Shown piece after piece: positions 1 to 11,600 of a DNA stretch of 64,000 nucleotides. Position numbers and translations under genes: made by a program. Within the stretch, counting starts at the first letter, position 1, and every line of letters begins with the position of its first letter. This DNA is from Sipunculus nudus (taxonomy: Eukaryota > Annelida > Sipuncula > Golfingiida > Sipunculidae), in contig CM049318.1 in NCBI GenBank assembly GCA_026874595.1, positions 15,514,241 to 15,578,240 of the forward strand, read 5' to 3'. Below the pieces are notes generated by a model. The model was not told where the DNA came from. It was given only the letters and a program-made list of their open reading frames with translations, and did no database searches.

Positions 1-1659
1 TTTGCCGCGGGGTATCGGCAAATTGCTAGCAATTTGCGACCTAAACGACCGTGAGAGAAGGGGCCTGGTTGTCAAAGTAGCAATTTGCTAGCAATTTGCG
101 GATTTACCAGAAAAAAAAATTGCCGCGGGGTATCAGCAAATTGCTAGCAATTTGCGACCTAAACGACCAGGAGAGAAGGGGCCTGGCTGTCAAAGTAGCA
201 ATTTGCTAGCAATTTGCGGATTTACCAGAAAAAAGTGGGCCAGGGGGGTATCGGCAAATTGCTAGCAATTGGCGACCTAAACGACCATGAGAGAAGGGGA
301 CTGGTTGTCAAAGTAGCAATTTGCTAGCAATTTGCGGATTTACCAGAAAAAAAAATTGGCCGGGGGGTATCCGCAAATTGCTAGCAATTTGCGATCTGAG
401 CGACAAAGAGAGAGGGGGCCTGGTTGTCAAAGTAGCAATTTGCTAGCAATTTGCGGATTTACCAGAAAAAAATATTTGCCGCGGGGTATCGGCAAATTGC
501 TAGCAATTTGCGACCTAAACGACCATGAGAGAAGGGGCCTGGCTGTCAAAGTAGAAATTTGCTAGCAATTTGCGGATTTACCAGAAAAAAAAAATTTGCC
601 GCGGTGTATCGGCAAATTGCTAGCAATTTGCGACCTAAACGACCGTGAGAGAAGGGGCCTGGTTGTCAAAGTAGCAATTTGCTAGCAATTTGCGGATTTA
701 CCAGAAAAAAAAATTGCCGCGGGGTATCGGCAAATTGCTAGCAATTTGCGACCTAAACGACCATGAGAGAAGGGGCCTGGTTGTCAAAGTAGCAATTTGC
801 TAGCAATTTGCGGATTTACCAGAAAAAAGTGGGCCAGGGGGGTATCGGCAAATTGCTAGCAATTGGCCACCTAAACGACCATGAGAGAAGGGGACTGGTT
901 GTCAAAGTAGCAATTTGCTAGCAATTTGCTGATTTACCAGAAAAAAAAATTGGCCGGGGGGTATCCGCAAATTGCTAGCAATTTGCGATCTGAGCGACAA
1001 AGAGAGAGGGGGCCTGGTTGTCAAAGTAGCAATTTGCGGATTTACCAGAAAAAAATATTTGCCGCGGGGTATCGGCAAATTGCTAGCAATTTGCGACCTA
1101 AACGACCATGAGAGAAGGGGCCTGGCTGTCAAAGTAGAAATTTGCTAGCAATTTGCGGATTTACCAGAAAAAAAAATTGACCAGGGGGCTATCCGCAAAT
1201 TGCTAGAAATTTGCGACCTAAACGACCATGAGAGAAGGGACTTGGCTGTCAAAGTAGCAATTTGCTAGCAATTTGCGGATTTACCAGAAAAAAAAATTGG
1301 CCGGGGGGTTTCGGCAAATTGCTAGCAATTTGCGACCTGAGCGACCAGGAGAGAAGGGGCCTGGCTGTCAAAGTAGCAATTTGCTAGCAATATGCGGATT
1401 TACCAGAAAAAAAAAAAAATTTGCCCGGGGGTATCGGCAACTTGCTTGCAATTTGTGACCCGGGCGCCCAGGAGAGAGGGGGCCTGGTTGTCAAAGTAGC
1501 AATTTGCTAGCAATTTTCGACCTGAGCGACCAGGAGAGAGGGGGCCTGGTTGTCAAAGTAGAAATTTGCTAGCAATTTGCGGATTTATCAGAAAAAAAAA
1601 TTGGCCGCGGGGTATCTGCAAATTGCTAGCAATTTTCGACCTGAGCGACCAAGAGAGAG
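1..1659. repeat. Satellite array 1, ~119-bp units with palindromic core
   Basis: Tandem units of about 119 bp run from the window edge to 1659, so the array probably continues to the left. Each unit has two copies of a TTGCTAGCAA core; the fullest form is the 18-bp perfect palindrome CAAATTGCTAGCAATTTG. The rest of the unit is a GACCTAAACGACC or GACCTGAGCGACC block, a GGGGCCTGG block and a GGATTTACCAG-A(n) block. Distinctive variants at 232 and 826, and at 332 and 926, repeat with a 594-bp offset, which indicates a higher-order repeat of about five monomers. Short open frames here are translations of the repeat and not genes. Confidence 0.95.
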
Positions 1660-3995
1660 TAATACAATAAAATGTATTGGCTCAATACAATACATGCATT
1701 GTATATAGAGCACCAGTGAACATGGCTGCATGAGCATCTTAATAATACATTTGCGACGGAACTTACAAACATGATCACAGTTATACACAACATGAGTGCA
1801 CAAAGGACTATAATATTTCATTAAAAAAATCAGTATTTGTGCAGCTTGTTTCCACTAAAAAATGATGTAAACATTAATAAACATATCCCAGCTGGCCTTC
1901 AACTGGTTTGTTGATGCTGATACATTACTATAATAATTATCATGTTACCTGAGGTCCGCAGTTGCCCATACAGAAATTTGAAACCAGGGGCGCGTTAATA
2001 TATAGGGTTACCCTTTCATTAGTATCATGCAGTATATTATACTGTGGATTCAGAAAATATCGTGGTTTTGAAATTCCGTGGTTTTGACCTGAAACACTAT
2101 TCGTTGAGTTAGAATCTATTGGATTAATAGTTCCTAGTCAGGCAATGTATTCAAAATTAATATGCCGTGAACAGACGTGAAATTGAGCAAGAGATCAGTG
2201 TTTTGCTTATGTAAATAAAATACGCAGTCCCGGTACAAGCGAAATGCTCAATGACGAATACATCGGCTGACTTATCTGAAATTTGTTGGGCGAAGAAAAA
2301 GAGTGTCTACTCTGAAATCAAGGACAAGCTGTCCTCGGAATTTTATTGCCCAGTCATATTGTCCCGGCGGTGATCGGCTTTTGATCTATGCTTCCTAGAC
2401 TGGTACCCTGCACTATTATGGCCCTTACCAAGCATGGGGTGCCAGACTACTCAACTTCCCCGTGGAAAGTAGCCCCCCCCCCCCCCCCCGGGCAAATTGC
2501 CCGGTCCGATTTGGTCTGCGATCGTGAGAAAAAATGCTCCGATTAACTGACATACTGGTGTGATTTTATGAATTATTTGAACAAACGGAAGTCAATATTT
2601 ATATTCTGCATATTCATTAATTAAAAGAGTTAACACTTCTTGGTATGTCGTTCGTTCAGTTTGAACCCTTAGTTGATTGCAGATCCCGGGAAAGAGACTA
2701 CAGTTACACTAGGCTCCAGCTCATAACAGTGCTCAACTGACCGTAACTTATCACCAAGCCGGGGCATAATTAGGTTAACTCTGCCGCACGGATGTTCTGC
2801 CGCACGGTTATTTTTTTTTAAATAATGACATTCTTATAGACGAACAATCAAAAAAGATTAGCTGGGCAAAATGGCCTTTACCTACGACTTTTAGCGAGAA
2901 AATATGAGATAAAGAGCAAGTCCACATATACCAGTGTTGGTGCAGACGCACATTCACACAGTCACTTGTAAGTCCGATACGGATGAAATCTTAGTTTGTT
3001 TGCTCCCCGATGGAACTGAATACCTATCCTCACAATTTAATTATTTTTTTTAATTTATTGGCCACATATCGGTTTCTTTGTGTTTATTAATCAGTACCAT
3101 TTAGAAGCATGGACGATGAAAGCGGGCTAACACGATAATTTATCTCGAGAGTGTGAAACTGGTTTCGGTTCAGCGAAACCGTTCACTTATTAATAGCGAA
3201 ACCGAAACTGGTTTTGGCGAAACTGCGAAATCATCTCCGGAGATGGTTTCGGTTTCGCAAAAACCGCCCACTCGATAATTATACTGGAAAGAAGGCGGAG
3301 GTGGGCAAAAGGAGTGCAATTCTGTTAATTATTTTATTAATGTATACTGTTAATGCCTGTTAGATTTAATTCAGCAATGATTGAGATATAAACATTCTTT
3401 CGGAAATGTTTTGAATTCAATATTCCCTATTATATATATAACCATGTATGGCTAAAGATGAGCCGCACGTATCCTGTGCGTCCATGCCGTCTGACACATG
3501 CACATGTTATAAGATGGAGAGAAACAGTCTATTTTCATCATAATTTAATATATATTTGCCAGTCACAATTAATCATGCCAAGGCAAGGATCTCTAGCGTT
3601 TGAGAAAACTTTCATCATTAATTTATTTCATTAATAATAAATAATTTACGATGGTATCAATATTTTCTATTAAAACCGAAACCGTCCACTTAAAAATAAA
3701 GGTGAAACCATACAGAACCGGTTTTCCCAGAACCGAAACCAGTTTCGAATTTTCGAGTACGCCCCTGGTGTACAGGATCGTAGACAGGTACCCTGCTCTA
3801 TTATGGCCCTCAGCCAACCAAAGAGACAGGCGTACAACGTCACGTTAAGTACTCCCAGTTGCAACTCCTGACTTACCTGAAGACTTGTTCCAGCTCCATT
3901 ATGCACCCTCATACCGGTTGTCATGGACGTTCACGCGTTCCTGGTTGATAATCCATGAAGATTTCTTAAAAAATAACTTTCTTTAGTTATTTCTA
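1088..3995. repeat. Direct duplication, copy 1 (~2.9 kb)
   Basis: This segment recurs almost base for base at 3995-6903, offset 2905-2908. It starts inside the satellite array, leaves it at about 1660, and then carries about 2.3 kb of unique AT-rich sequence with a poly(C) tract near 2470. Small differences are visible: poly(A) and poly(C) lengths, and one T/C change near 2356 versus 5262. The right junction reads TTATTTCTA followed directly by satellite sequence. No supported gene lies inside; the short frames near 1600-1820 and 3620-3920 recur in both copies without family features. Confidence 0.95.
3140..3290. repeat. GAAACC/GGTTTC palindrome-rich block (also at 6048-6198)
   Basis: Alternating GAAACCG and CGGTTTC strings are dense here, including the perfect 14-bp palindrome CATCTCCGGAGATG near 3231. 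Related strings such as CCGAAACCGTCCACTTA recur near 3667-3760. The arrangement looks like the foldback core of a small non-autonomous DNA element, but I cannot see target-site duplications. The duplicated segment carries the same block. Confidence 0.5.
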
Positions 3996-6903
3996 ATTTG
4001 CGACCTAAACGACCATGAGAGAAGGGGCCTGGCTGTCAAAGTAGAAATTTGCTAGCAATTTGCGGATTTACCAGAAAAAAAAATTGACCAGGGGGGTATC
4101 CGCAAATTGCTAGAAATTTGCGACCTAAACGACCATGAGAGAAGGGACTTGGCTGTCAAAGTAGCAATTTGCTAGCAATTTGCGGATTTACCAGAAAAAA
4201 AAATTGGCCGGGGGGTTTCGGCAAATTGCTAGCAATTTGCGACCTGAGCGACCAGGAGAGAAGGGGCCTGGCTGTCAAAGTAGCAATTTGCTAGCAATAT
4301 GCGGATTTACCAGAAAAAAAAAAATTGGCCCGGGGGTATCGGCAACTTGCTTGCAATTTGTGACCCGGGCGCCCAGGAGAGAGGGGGCCTGGTTGTCAAA
4401 GTAGCAATTTGCTAGCAATTTTCGACCTGAGCGACCAGGAGAGAGGGGGCCTGGTTGTCAAAGTAGAAATTTGCTAGCAATTTGCGGATTTATCAGAAAA
4501 AAAAATTGGCCGCGGGGTATCTGCAAATTGCTAGCAATTTTCGACCTGAGCGACCAAGAGAGAGTAATACAATAAAATGTATTGGCTCAATACAATACAT
4601 GCATTGTATATAGAGCACCAGTGAACATGGCTGCATGAGCATCTTAATAATACATTTGCGACGGAACTTACAAACATGATCACAGTTATACACAACATGA
4701 GTGCACAAAGGACTATAATATTTCATAAAAAAAATCAGTATTTGTGCAGCTTGTTTCCACTAAAAAATGATGTAAACATTAATAAACATATCCCAGCTGG
4801 CCTTCAACTGGTTTGTTGATGCTGATACATTACTATAATAATTATCATGTTACCTGAGGTCCGCAGTTGCCCATACAGAAATTTGAAACCAGGGGCGCGT
4901 TAATATATAGGGTTACCCTTTCATTAGTATCATGCAGTATATTATACTGTGGATTCAGAAAATATCGTGGTTTTGAAATTCCGTGGTTTTGACCTGAAAC
5001 ACTATTCGTTGAGTTAGAATCTATTGGATTAATAGTTCCTAGTCAGGCAATGTATTCAAAATTAATATGCCGTGAACAGACGTGAAATTGAGCAAGAGAT
5101 CAGTGTTTTGCTTATGTAAATAAAATACGCAGTCCCGGTACAAGCGAAATGCTCAATGACGAATACATCGGCTGACTTATCTGAAATTTGTTGGGCGAAG
5201 AAAAAGAGTGTCTACTCTGAAATCAAGGACAAGCTGTCCTCGGAATTTTATTGCCCAGTCACATTGTCCCGGCGGTGATCGGCTTTTGATCTATGCTTCC
5301 TAGACTGGTACCCTGCACTATTATGGCCCTTACCAAGCATGGGGTGCCAGACTACTCAACTTCCCCGTGGAAAGTAGCCCCCCCCCCCCCCCCCCCCGGG
5401 CAAATTGCCCGGTCCGATTTGGTCTGCGATCGTGAGAAAAAATGCTCCGATTAACTGACATACTGGTGTGATTTTATGAATTATTTGAACAAACGGAAGT
5501 CAATATTTATATTCTGCATATTCATTAATTAAAAGAGTTAACACTTCTTGGTATGTCGTTCGTTCAGTTTGAACCCTTAGTTGATTGCAGATCCCGGGAA
5601 AGAGACTACAGTTACACTAGGCTCCAGCTCATAACAGTGCTCAACTGACCGTAACTTATCACCAAGCCGGGGCATAATTAGGTTAACTCTGCCGCACGGA
5701 TGTTCTGCCGCACGGTTATTTTTTTTTAAATAATGACATTCTTATAGACGAACAATCAAAAAAGATTAGCTGGGCAAAATGGCCTTTACCTACGACTTTT
5801 AGCGAGAAAATATGAGATAAAGAGCAAGTCCACATATACCAGTGTTGGTGCAGACGCACATTCACACAGTCACTTGTAAGTCCGATACGGATGAAATCTT
5901 AGTTTGTTTGCTCCCCGATGGAACTGAATACCTATCCTCACAATTTAATTATTTTTTTTAATTTATTGGCCACATATCGGTTTCTTTGTGTTTATTAATC
6001 AGTACCATTTAGAAGCATGGACGATGAAAGCGGGCTAACACGATAATTTATCTCGAGAGTGTGAAACTGGTTTCGGTTCAGCGAAACCGTTCACTTATTA
6101 ATAGCGAAACCGAAACTGGTTTTGGCGAAACTGCGAAATCATCTCCGGAGATGGTTTCGGTTTCGCAAAAACCGCCCACTCGATAATTATACTGGAAAGA
6201 AGGCGGAGGTGGGCAAAAGGAGTGCAATTCTGTTAATTATTTTATTAATGTATACTGTTAATGCCTGTTAGATTTAATTCAGCAATGATTGAGATATAAA
6301 CATTCTTTCGGAAATGTTTTGAATTCAATATTCCCTATTATATATATAACCATGTATGGCTAAAGATGAGCCGCACGTATCCTGTGCGTCCATGCCGTCT
6401 GACACATGCACATGTTATAAGATGGAGAGAAACAGTCTATTTTCATCATAATTTAATATATATTTGCCAGTCACAATTAATCATGCCAAGGCAAGGATCT
6501 CTAGCGTTTGAGAAAACTTTCATCATTAATTTATTTCATTAATAATAAATAATTTACGATGGTATCAATATTTTCTATTAAAACCGAAACCGTCCACTTA
6601 AAAATAAAGGTGAAACCATACAGAACCGGTTTTCCCAGAACCGAAACCAGTTTCGAATTTTCGAGTACGCCCCTGGTGTACAGGATCGTAGACAGGTACC
6701 CTGCTCTATTATGGCCCTCAGCCAACCAAAGAGACAGGCGTACAACGTCACGTTAAGTACTCCCAGTTGCAACTCCTGACTTACCTGAAGACTTGTTCCA
6801 GCTCCATTATGCACCCTCATACCGGTTGTCATGGACGTTCACGCGTTCCTGGTTGATAATCCATGAAGATTTCTTAAAAAATAACTTTCTTTAGTTATTT
6901 CTA
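3995..6903. repeat. Direct duplication, copy 2 (~2.9 kb)
   Basis: This is the second tandem copy of 1088-3995. It starts in mid-monomer of the satellite at about 3995 and ends at the same TTATTTCTA string near 6903, after which unique sequence begins (TTTTTAAATATTG). Its satellite part covers 3995-4567. The poly(C) tract near 5378-5397 is longer than in copy 1. The two copies are close enough to be a very recent duplication or an assembly duplication. Confidence 0.95.
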
Positions 6904-7228
6904 GTTTTTAAATATTGAAGAATGATTTCTTGCACAAAAAAATGAATGATGGATGTATAGATAATACGATATACTGGATCTCTGATATTCCACTGTGCGT
7001 TGCAGTGATTTATTATTAATATCTATTAATCTAATCATTAATTGCACACGTAATGTTCAGCCAACTTTTTGTAACTTCTCTGAGCAAACGAAATGCTTAT
7101 CTTTATCATATATAATACATACTGGAGTTGGAACCAGTCTGCCGGGAGTACATAAGATGGCGTTGTATGCCCGTCTCTATGATTGGCCTAGAGCAGCGGT
7201 GCCATAATAGAGCGGGGTACCAGTGTAC
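6689..7228. mobile_element. Inverted-repeat element, MITE-like
   Basis: The left arm (6689-6808) begins with a GGTACCCTGCTCTATTATGG string. A diverged copy in reverse orientation occupies about 7119-7228 and ends CCATAATAGAGCGGGGTACC. Both arms share matching internal blocks (AGAGAC-GGC-TACAACG, GTACTCCC, CCAACTCCA). The left arm is also present at 3780-3900 in duplication copy 1, and a shorter relative lies at 2396-2427. The layout suggests a non-autonomous terminal-inverted-repeat element whose right part lies outside the duplication. No transposase is present. Confidence 0.5.
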
Positions 7229-7239
7229 GTGATGGGGAC

Positions 7240-8640
7240 GGCTGTTACAAGGAGGATGGTAAAGTTGCTAAATTGCTAGCGAATTGCGTGATGGGAACGG
7301 CAGACACAGGGAGGGCGAGAAAGTTGCATAATTGCTGGCCAAATGCTACCAACTTTGCAAAAATTGCGCATAGCAAGTATTTTTCAGTAAGGATTCAAAC
7401 TTTGATAGACACTCGCGGCAAAGTTGCCAAATTGCTGGTAAATTGCGTGATTGGGGCGGCCGTCACAGGGAGGGCGAGAAAGTTGCAAAATTGCGGGCAA
7501 ATTGCGTGATGGGGACGGTCATTACAGGATGAGTGAGAAAGTTGCAAAATTGCGTGGAAATTGCTAGCAAATTGCGTGATGGGGCCGGCCATCACAGGGA
7601 GGGCGAGAAAGTTGCAAAATTGCGAGCAAAATGCAAGCAAATTGCGTTATGGGGACCGCTGTTACATGGAGGATGGCAAAGTTGCTAAATTGCTAGCAAA
7701 TTGCGTGATGGGGACGGCCATCACAGGGAGGGTGAAAAGGTTGCTACATTGCGAGCAAAATGCTAGCAAATTGCGTGATGGGGATGGCTGTTACAAGAAG
7801 GATAGCAAAGTTGCTAAATTGCTAGCAAACTGCGTGATGGGGCCGGCCATCACAGGGAGGGCGAGAAAGCTGAAAATTGCGAGCAAATTGCTAGCAAACT
7901 GCGTTATGGGGACGCCTGTTACATGGAGGATGGCAAAGTTGCTAAATTGCTAGCAAATTGCGTGATGGGGACGGTCAAAACAGGATGAGTGAGTAAGTTG
8001 CAAAATTGCGTGCAAATTGCTAGCAAATTGCGTTATGGGGACGGCTGTTACATGGAGGGGGAGAAAGTTGCAAAATTGCGAGCAAATTGCTAGCAATTGC
8101 GTGATGGGGCCGGCCATCACAGGGAGAGCGAGAAAATTGCAAAATTGCAAGCGAATTGCTAGCAAATTGCGTGATGGGGACGGCTGTTACATGGAGGATG
8201 GCAAAGTTGCTAAATTGCTAGCAAATTGCGTGATGGGGACGGTCATAACAGGATGAGTGAGAAAGTTGCAAAATTGCGTGCAAATTGCTAGCAAATTGTT
8301 GATGGGGCCGGCCATCACAGGTACGGCGAGAAAGTTGCAAAATTGCGAGCAAATTGCTAGCAAATTGCGTAATGGGGACGGCTGTTACATGGAGGATTGC
8401 AAAGTTGCTAAATTGCTAGCAAATTGCTTGATGGGGACGGTCAAAACAGGATGATTGAGAAAGTTGCAAAATTGCGAGCAAATTGCTAGCAAATTGCGTT
8501 ATGGGGACGGCTGTTACATGGAGGATTGCAAAGTTGCTAAATTGCTAGCAATTTGCGTGATGGGGACGGTCAAAACAGGATGAGTGAGAATGATGCAAAA
8601 TTGAGAGCAAATTGCTAGCAAGTTTGCAATAATTGCGTAT
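7240..8640. repeat. Satellite array 2, ~60-70-bp units sharing the TTGCTAGCAA core
   Basis: Tandem units alternate between two types: one with GGCTGTTACATGGAGGATGG and one with GGCCATCACAGGGAGGGCGA. Each is followed by short AAGTTGC/AAATTGC words and a GCTAGCAAATTGCGT core. Near-identical strings (GATTCAAACTTTGATAGACAC) occur at about 7391 and 8649 and bracket most of the array. The GCTAGC-centred core is shared with array 1, but the spacer sequences differ. Open frames in both directions are repeat translations. Confidence 0.93.
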
Positions 8641-8699
8641 AGCAAGTTTTGCAATGAGGATTCAAACTTTGATAGACACTCGCGCAAGTTTGCTAGATA

Positions 8700-11600
8700 C
8701 TCATGCTTCAACAAGGAAAAACCGACAGTTCCCCGCCTATATGTCACACCCACCAAAAATATGAAACAATATGTGTTTCCGATGTTATATTTTCCATGAC
8801 TTACCTTTGATTCAAACGTTCAACTACACAGGCCGACATTAATGTCTATCAAATGAAGCAACTGACATATGCAAAATCAAAAAAATTATCAGTATGAAAT
8901 ATTTCTCAGAACGAAATGTTATTGAAAAAAATATATGTATTGCAAATCTATAAATTAATCGAAGAAATACAGCAAAGGTTAAAATCGTGTTTGTATTCCC
9001 TTGAGAAGTCAAGGTGACCAAATGAGCTTTGTCCCCCGGCCATAAAAAGATATAAGGTCATGTCTCCCTCTCCCTTGGCAATCCCTCCACCGACGAAATC
9101 CCCAAAACACTGCCAATAGAAAACCACCCATCCTAATATATCACTAGTAATCTGCAATCTATGGAATGCAAGCCTCCGCGACGTGTTTATGGGGTCCATA
9201 TCGTATTATTCGCCAAACACCGTGCTTGAATCTATATATACGGCCCTTTTTCCCAAGTTCATTGAGCATAAGTGATAGTATATTAATAAACATTCCTAAG
9301 TGACGTTCCTTACTTTAACAAGACACCCACATAATATTCCTGTTAGCATGTTTTGTTTATGGTATCGTATCATGCACATAAATATTAGGGGTTAACCCAC
9401 CCCCCACCCCCAACCCCCACCCTAATCAATGAAAAGAATTAAACTTAAAAAAACTAACCATATTACTGTTTTAAATTGGATGGTGTGAACCGCGGAAACT
9501 TACCTGGGCTTTGTTTGGTTTTCACGAAACTCACCGTAAGTACTTATTTACAGATTTTCTCGCCCGTATTCGATTAATTAAATGTTAACTGTAGTTGAAA
9601 GGACCTTTCCTCTTTAAATACGTACTTATAACCTTGATAACACGTTTTATAAAGGTTCAAATATCCCTATCAGTCCCGATAAAGCTATTTTGGAACGCTT
9701 ACAAAATGTCCTAGACACGTCTTAAATGCTTCAGGACAACATGAATGTTAATTTTCCTCGGCCGGGGACGTTGCCAGTTTGTGACCTTAACTTGCAGCGC
9801 AACGGTAAACGTTTGCCAACATTTCACTGTTTCCCCGGGGAAAAAATATATTAAAAGCGTTAGTAAATCGTCTAAAAATATGTCCACTCTCCCGTGGTCT
9901 TTACATTATTGAAAAAAGTGCAATGTTGTTACAATGTTCAGGTAACATTTTCTGGCTGAATTGGCTAACGTTTTATAATGTTACATATCTAAAATGCTTG
10001 ATATGGAGAATATGTATGTATGTCAATGATGCAGGACTCGAATTCGGGCTTTGAATCGAGTTGAGCCCGGATTTTATGCACTCGGACCTGGACTCAAACT
10101 TTGACTCCAATGGATGTACTCTAAAAAACAGGCCAAGCCAATCTCAAAATTAACATGTAGGTGGATAGCTCTGTTACATACCATACAGTGATTTATATAC
10201 ATGTGGAAACTACTAAATATAAATCAAACTTTAGACCTGCATCGAGAGCTGAACAGCTATCTGAAGATCGCCGAAGTGTAAACATCTTCACCTAAGGGTA
10301 AAATGGGTAATGGGTAAACTATGTAATGTTGGTACTGCCTGAAATGTTCAGTCAGTTTAAAAATTGACTGATTCACTGGTACTTTTTAATAGACTGAAAT
10401 TTACAAGCATTTAAAAATTGAGAGAAATATTAGTCTGTTAATTCGACACATTGACGAAAATTTTAAAGAATGAAACATTAATGCATTAAGGTTACTAAGA
10501 TTAACATTTAATTTATTTCATAAACCTTACTCTTAAAAGCAATTATACATTGATCATCATATTATTGAACAATTTAATAATTTATTTGATCAGAAGCATT
10601 CTTCTGGCTTATTTCTAGTTTATGCAGAAATTATTATAGAATCCTATGAGATTTGAATATTATAACACCTCAGGGGCACAATTTCCTTTATCATTTTCCG
10701 AGTAGTGTATGCGGGATGAGCCGAACCCTCAATGCGGAAAATTTGTCACAAATATCTGTAAAAAATTCAGCATTTTTGATGGACATTTGGTGTTAAATAA
10801 CTGGGGATATTTTTGCAAATATTCCCTGAGAACTCTCCTCATCCCCAACCTTTGGTTCCCTCTCTATTTATTTCAATATAAAACTCTACATGGATGATTT
10901 AATATTTGCTTTAATGATTGGCTTCCATGCATAATGTCACTGAAAAGGATGAATTATTTCATATAATCAGCAATTGTGTTAAGTGGTTTATTAGGTAATC
11001 CTGAATTATTACACTATTTCAATATTTGAGAAAACTGTAAATAATTATTTACTAAATTATTTAATAATTATTATTTTAATTGCAATATTATGTTCTTTTC
11101 TGTCAATTTGTATGAAGGGGGAGGGGTAATAGAGTATGTCCGCTTAAGTCTCCCCCCCCCCCCCGGTTTTCCCACCAAAATGCACTTCTGTACTGTACGT
11201 TGACCACTGAAAACTACCAGCTATCATCGTTTGGCACTATTCAATGAATGTGGATTGATTATTCATTAAAGGTAACAAATAAGGTAAGTATAATTGTGAT
11301 TAAACCCTACCCTTTGGAACTCTACAAAGGCTATCCTTATCATGTACTAGACATTAACAACCATGTGACTATGGTTATACTTCAACATTCTACATCATTT
11401 ATTACACAACGTATTACACATTTTAATGTTGCAAATGTCATTTGACCAAAAGCTTTCATCTGCTTGATTACTGTACTTACATATAAGTAAAGATGTAGTC
11501 ATATGAGTTCGAAAATATAGTATTTATAGTTCATTATGTAATAATAGCCATGTCATAGGTATAGTCTGCATATTTCAACTACATGATCACGTTGTACCCA

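Noticed and set aside
332-1458. Frames containing QIASNL and KKKLAGG repeats
   Set aside because: They are translations of satellite array 1.
7240-8640. Possible CRISPR array (regular short repeats)
   Set aside because: The repeats are contiguous degenerate satellites without unique spacers, and the genome is eukaryotic.
7273-8756. Cys/Asn/Leu-rich repeated frames (up to 130 codons)
   Set aside because: They are translations of satellite array 2 and occur on both strands.
9233-9265. TATATATA followed by TTCATTG at 28 bases, like the promoter at 13847
   Set aside because: No recognisable exon or donor follows, and TA-rich words are common in this DNA.
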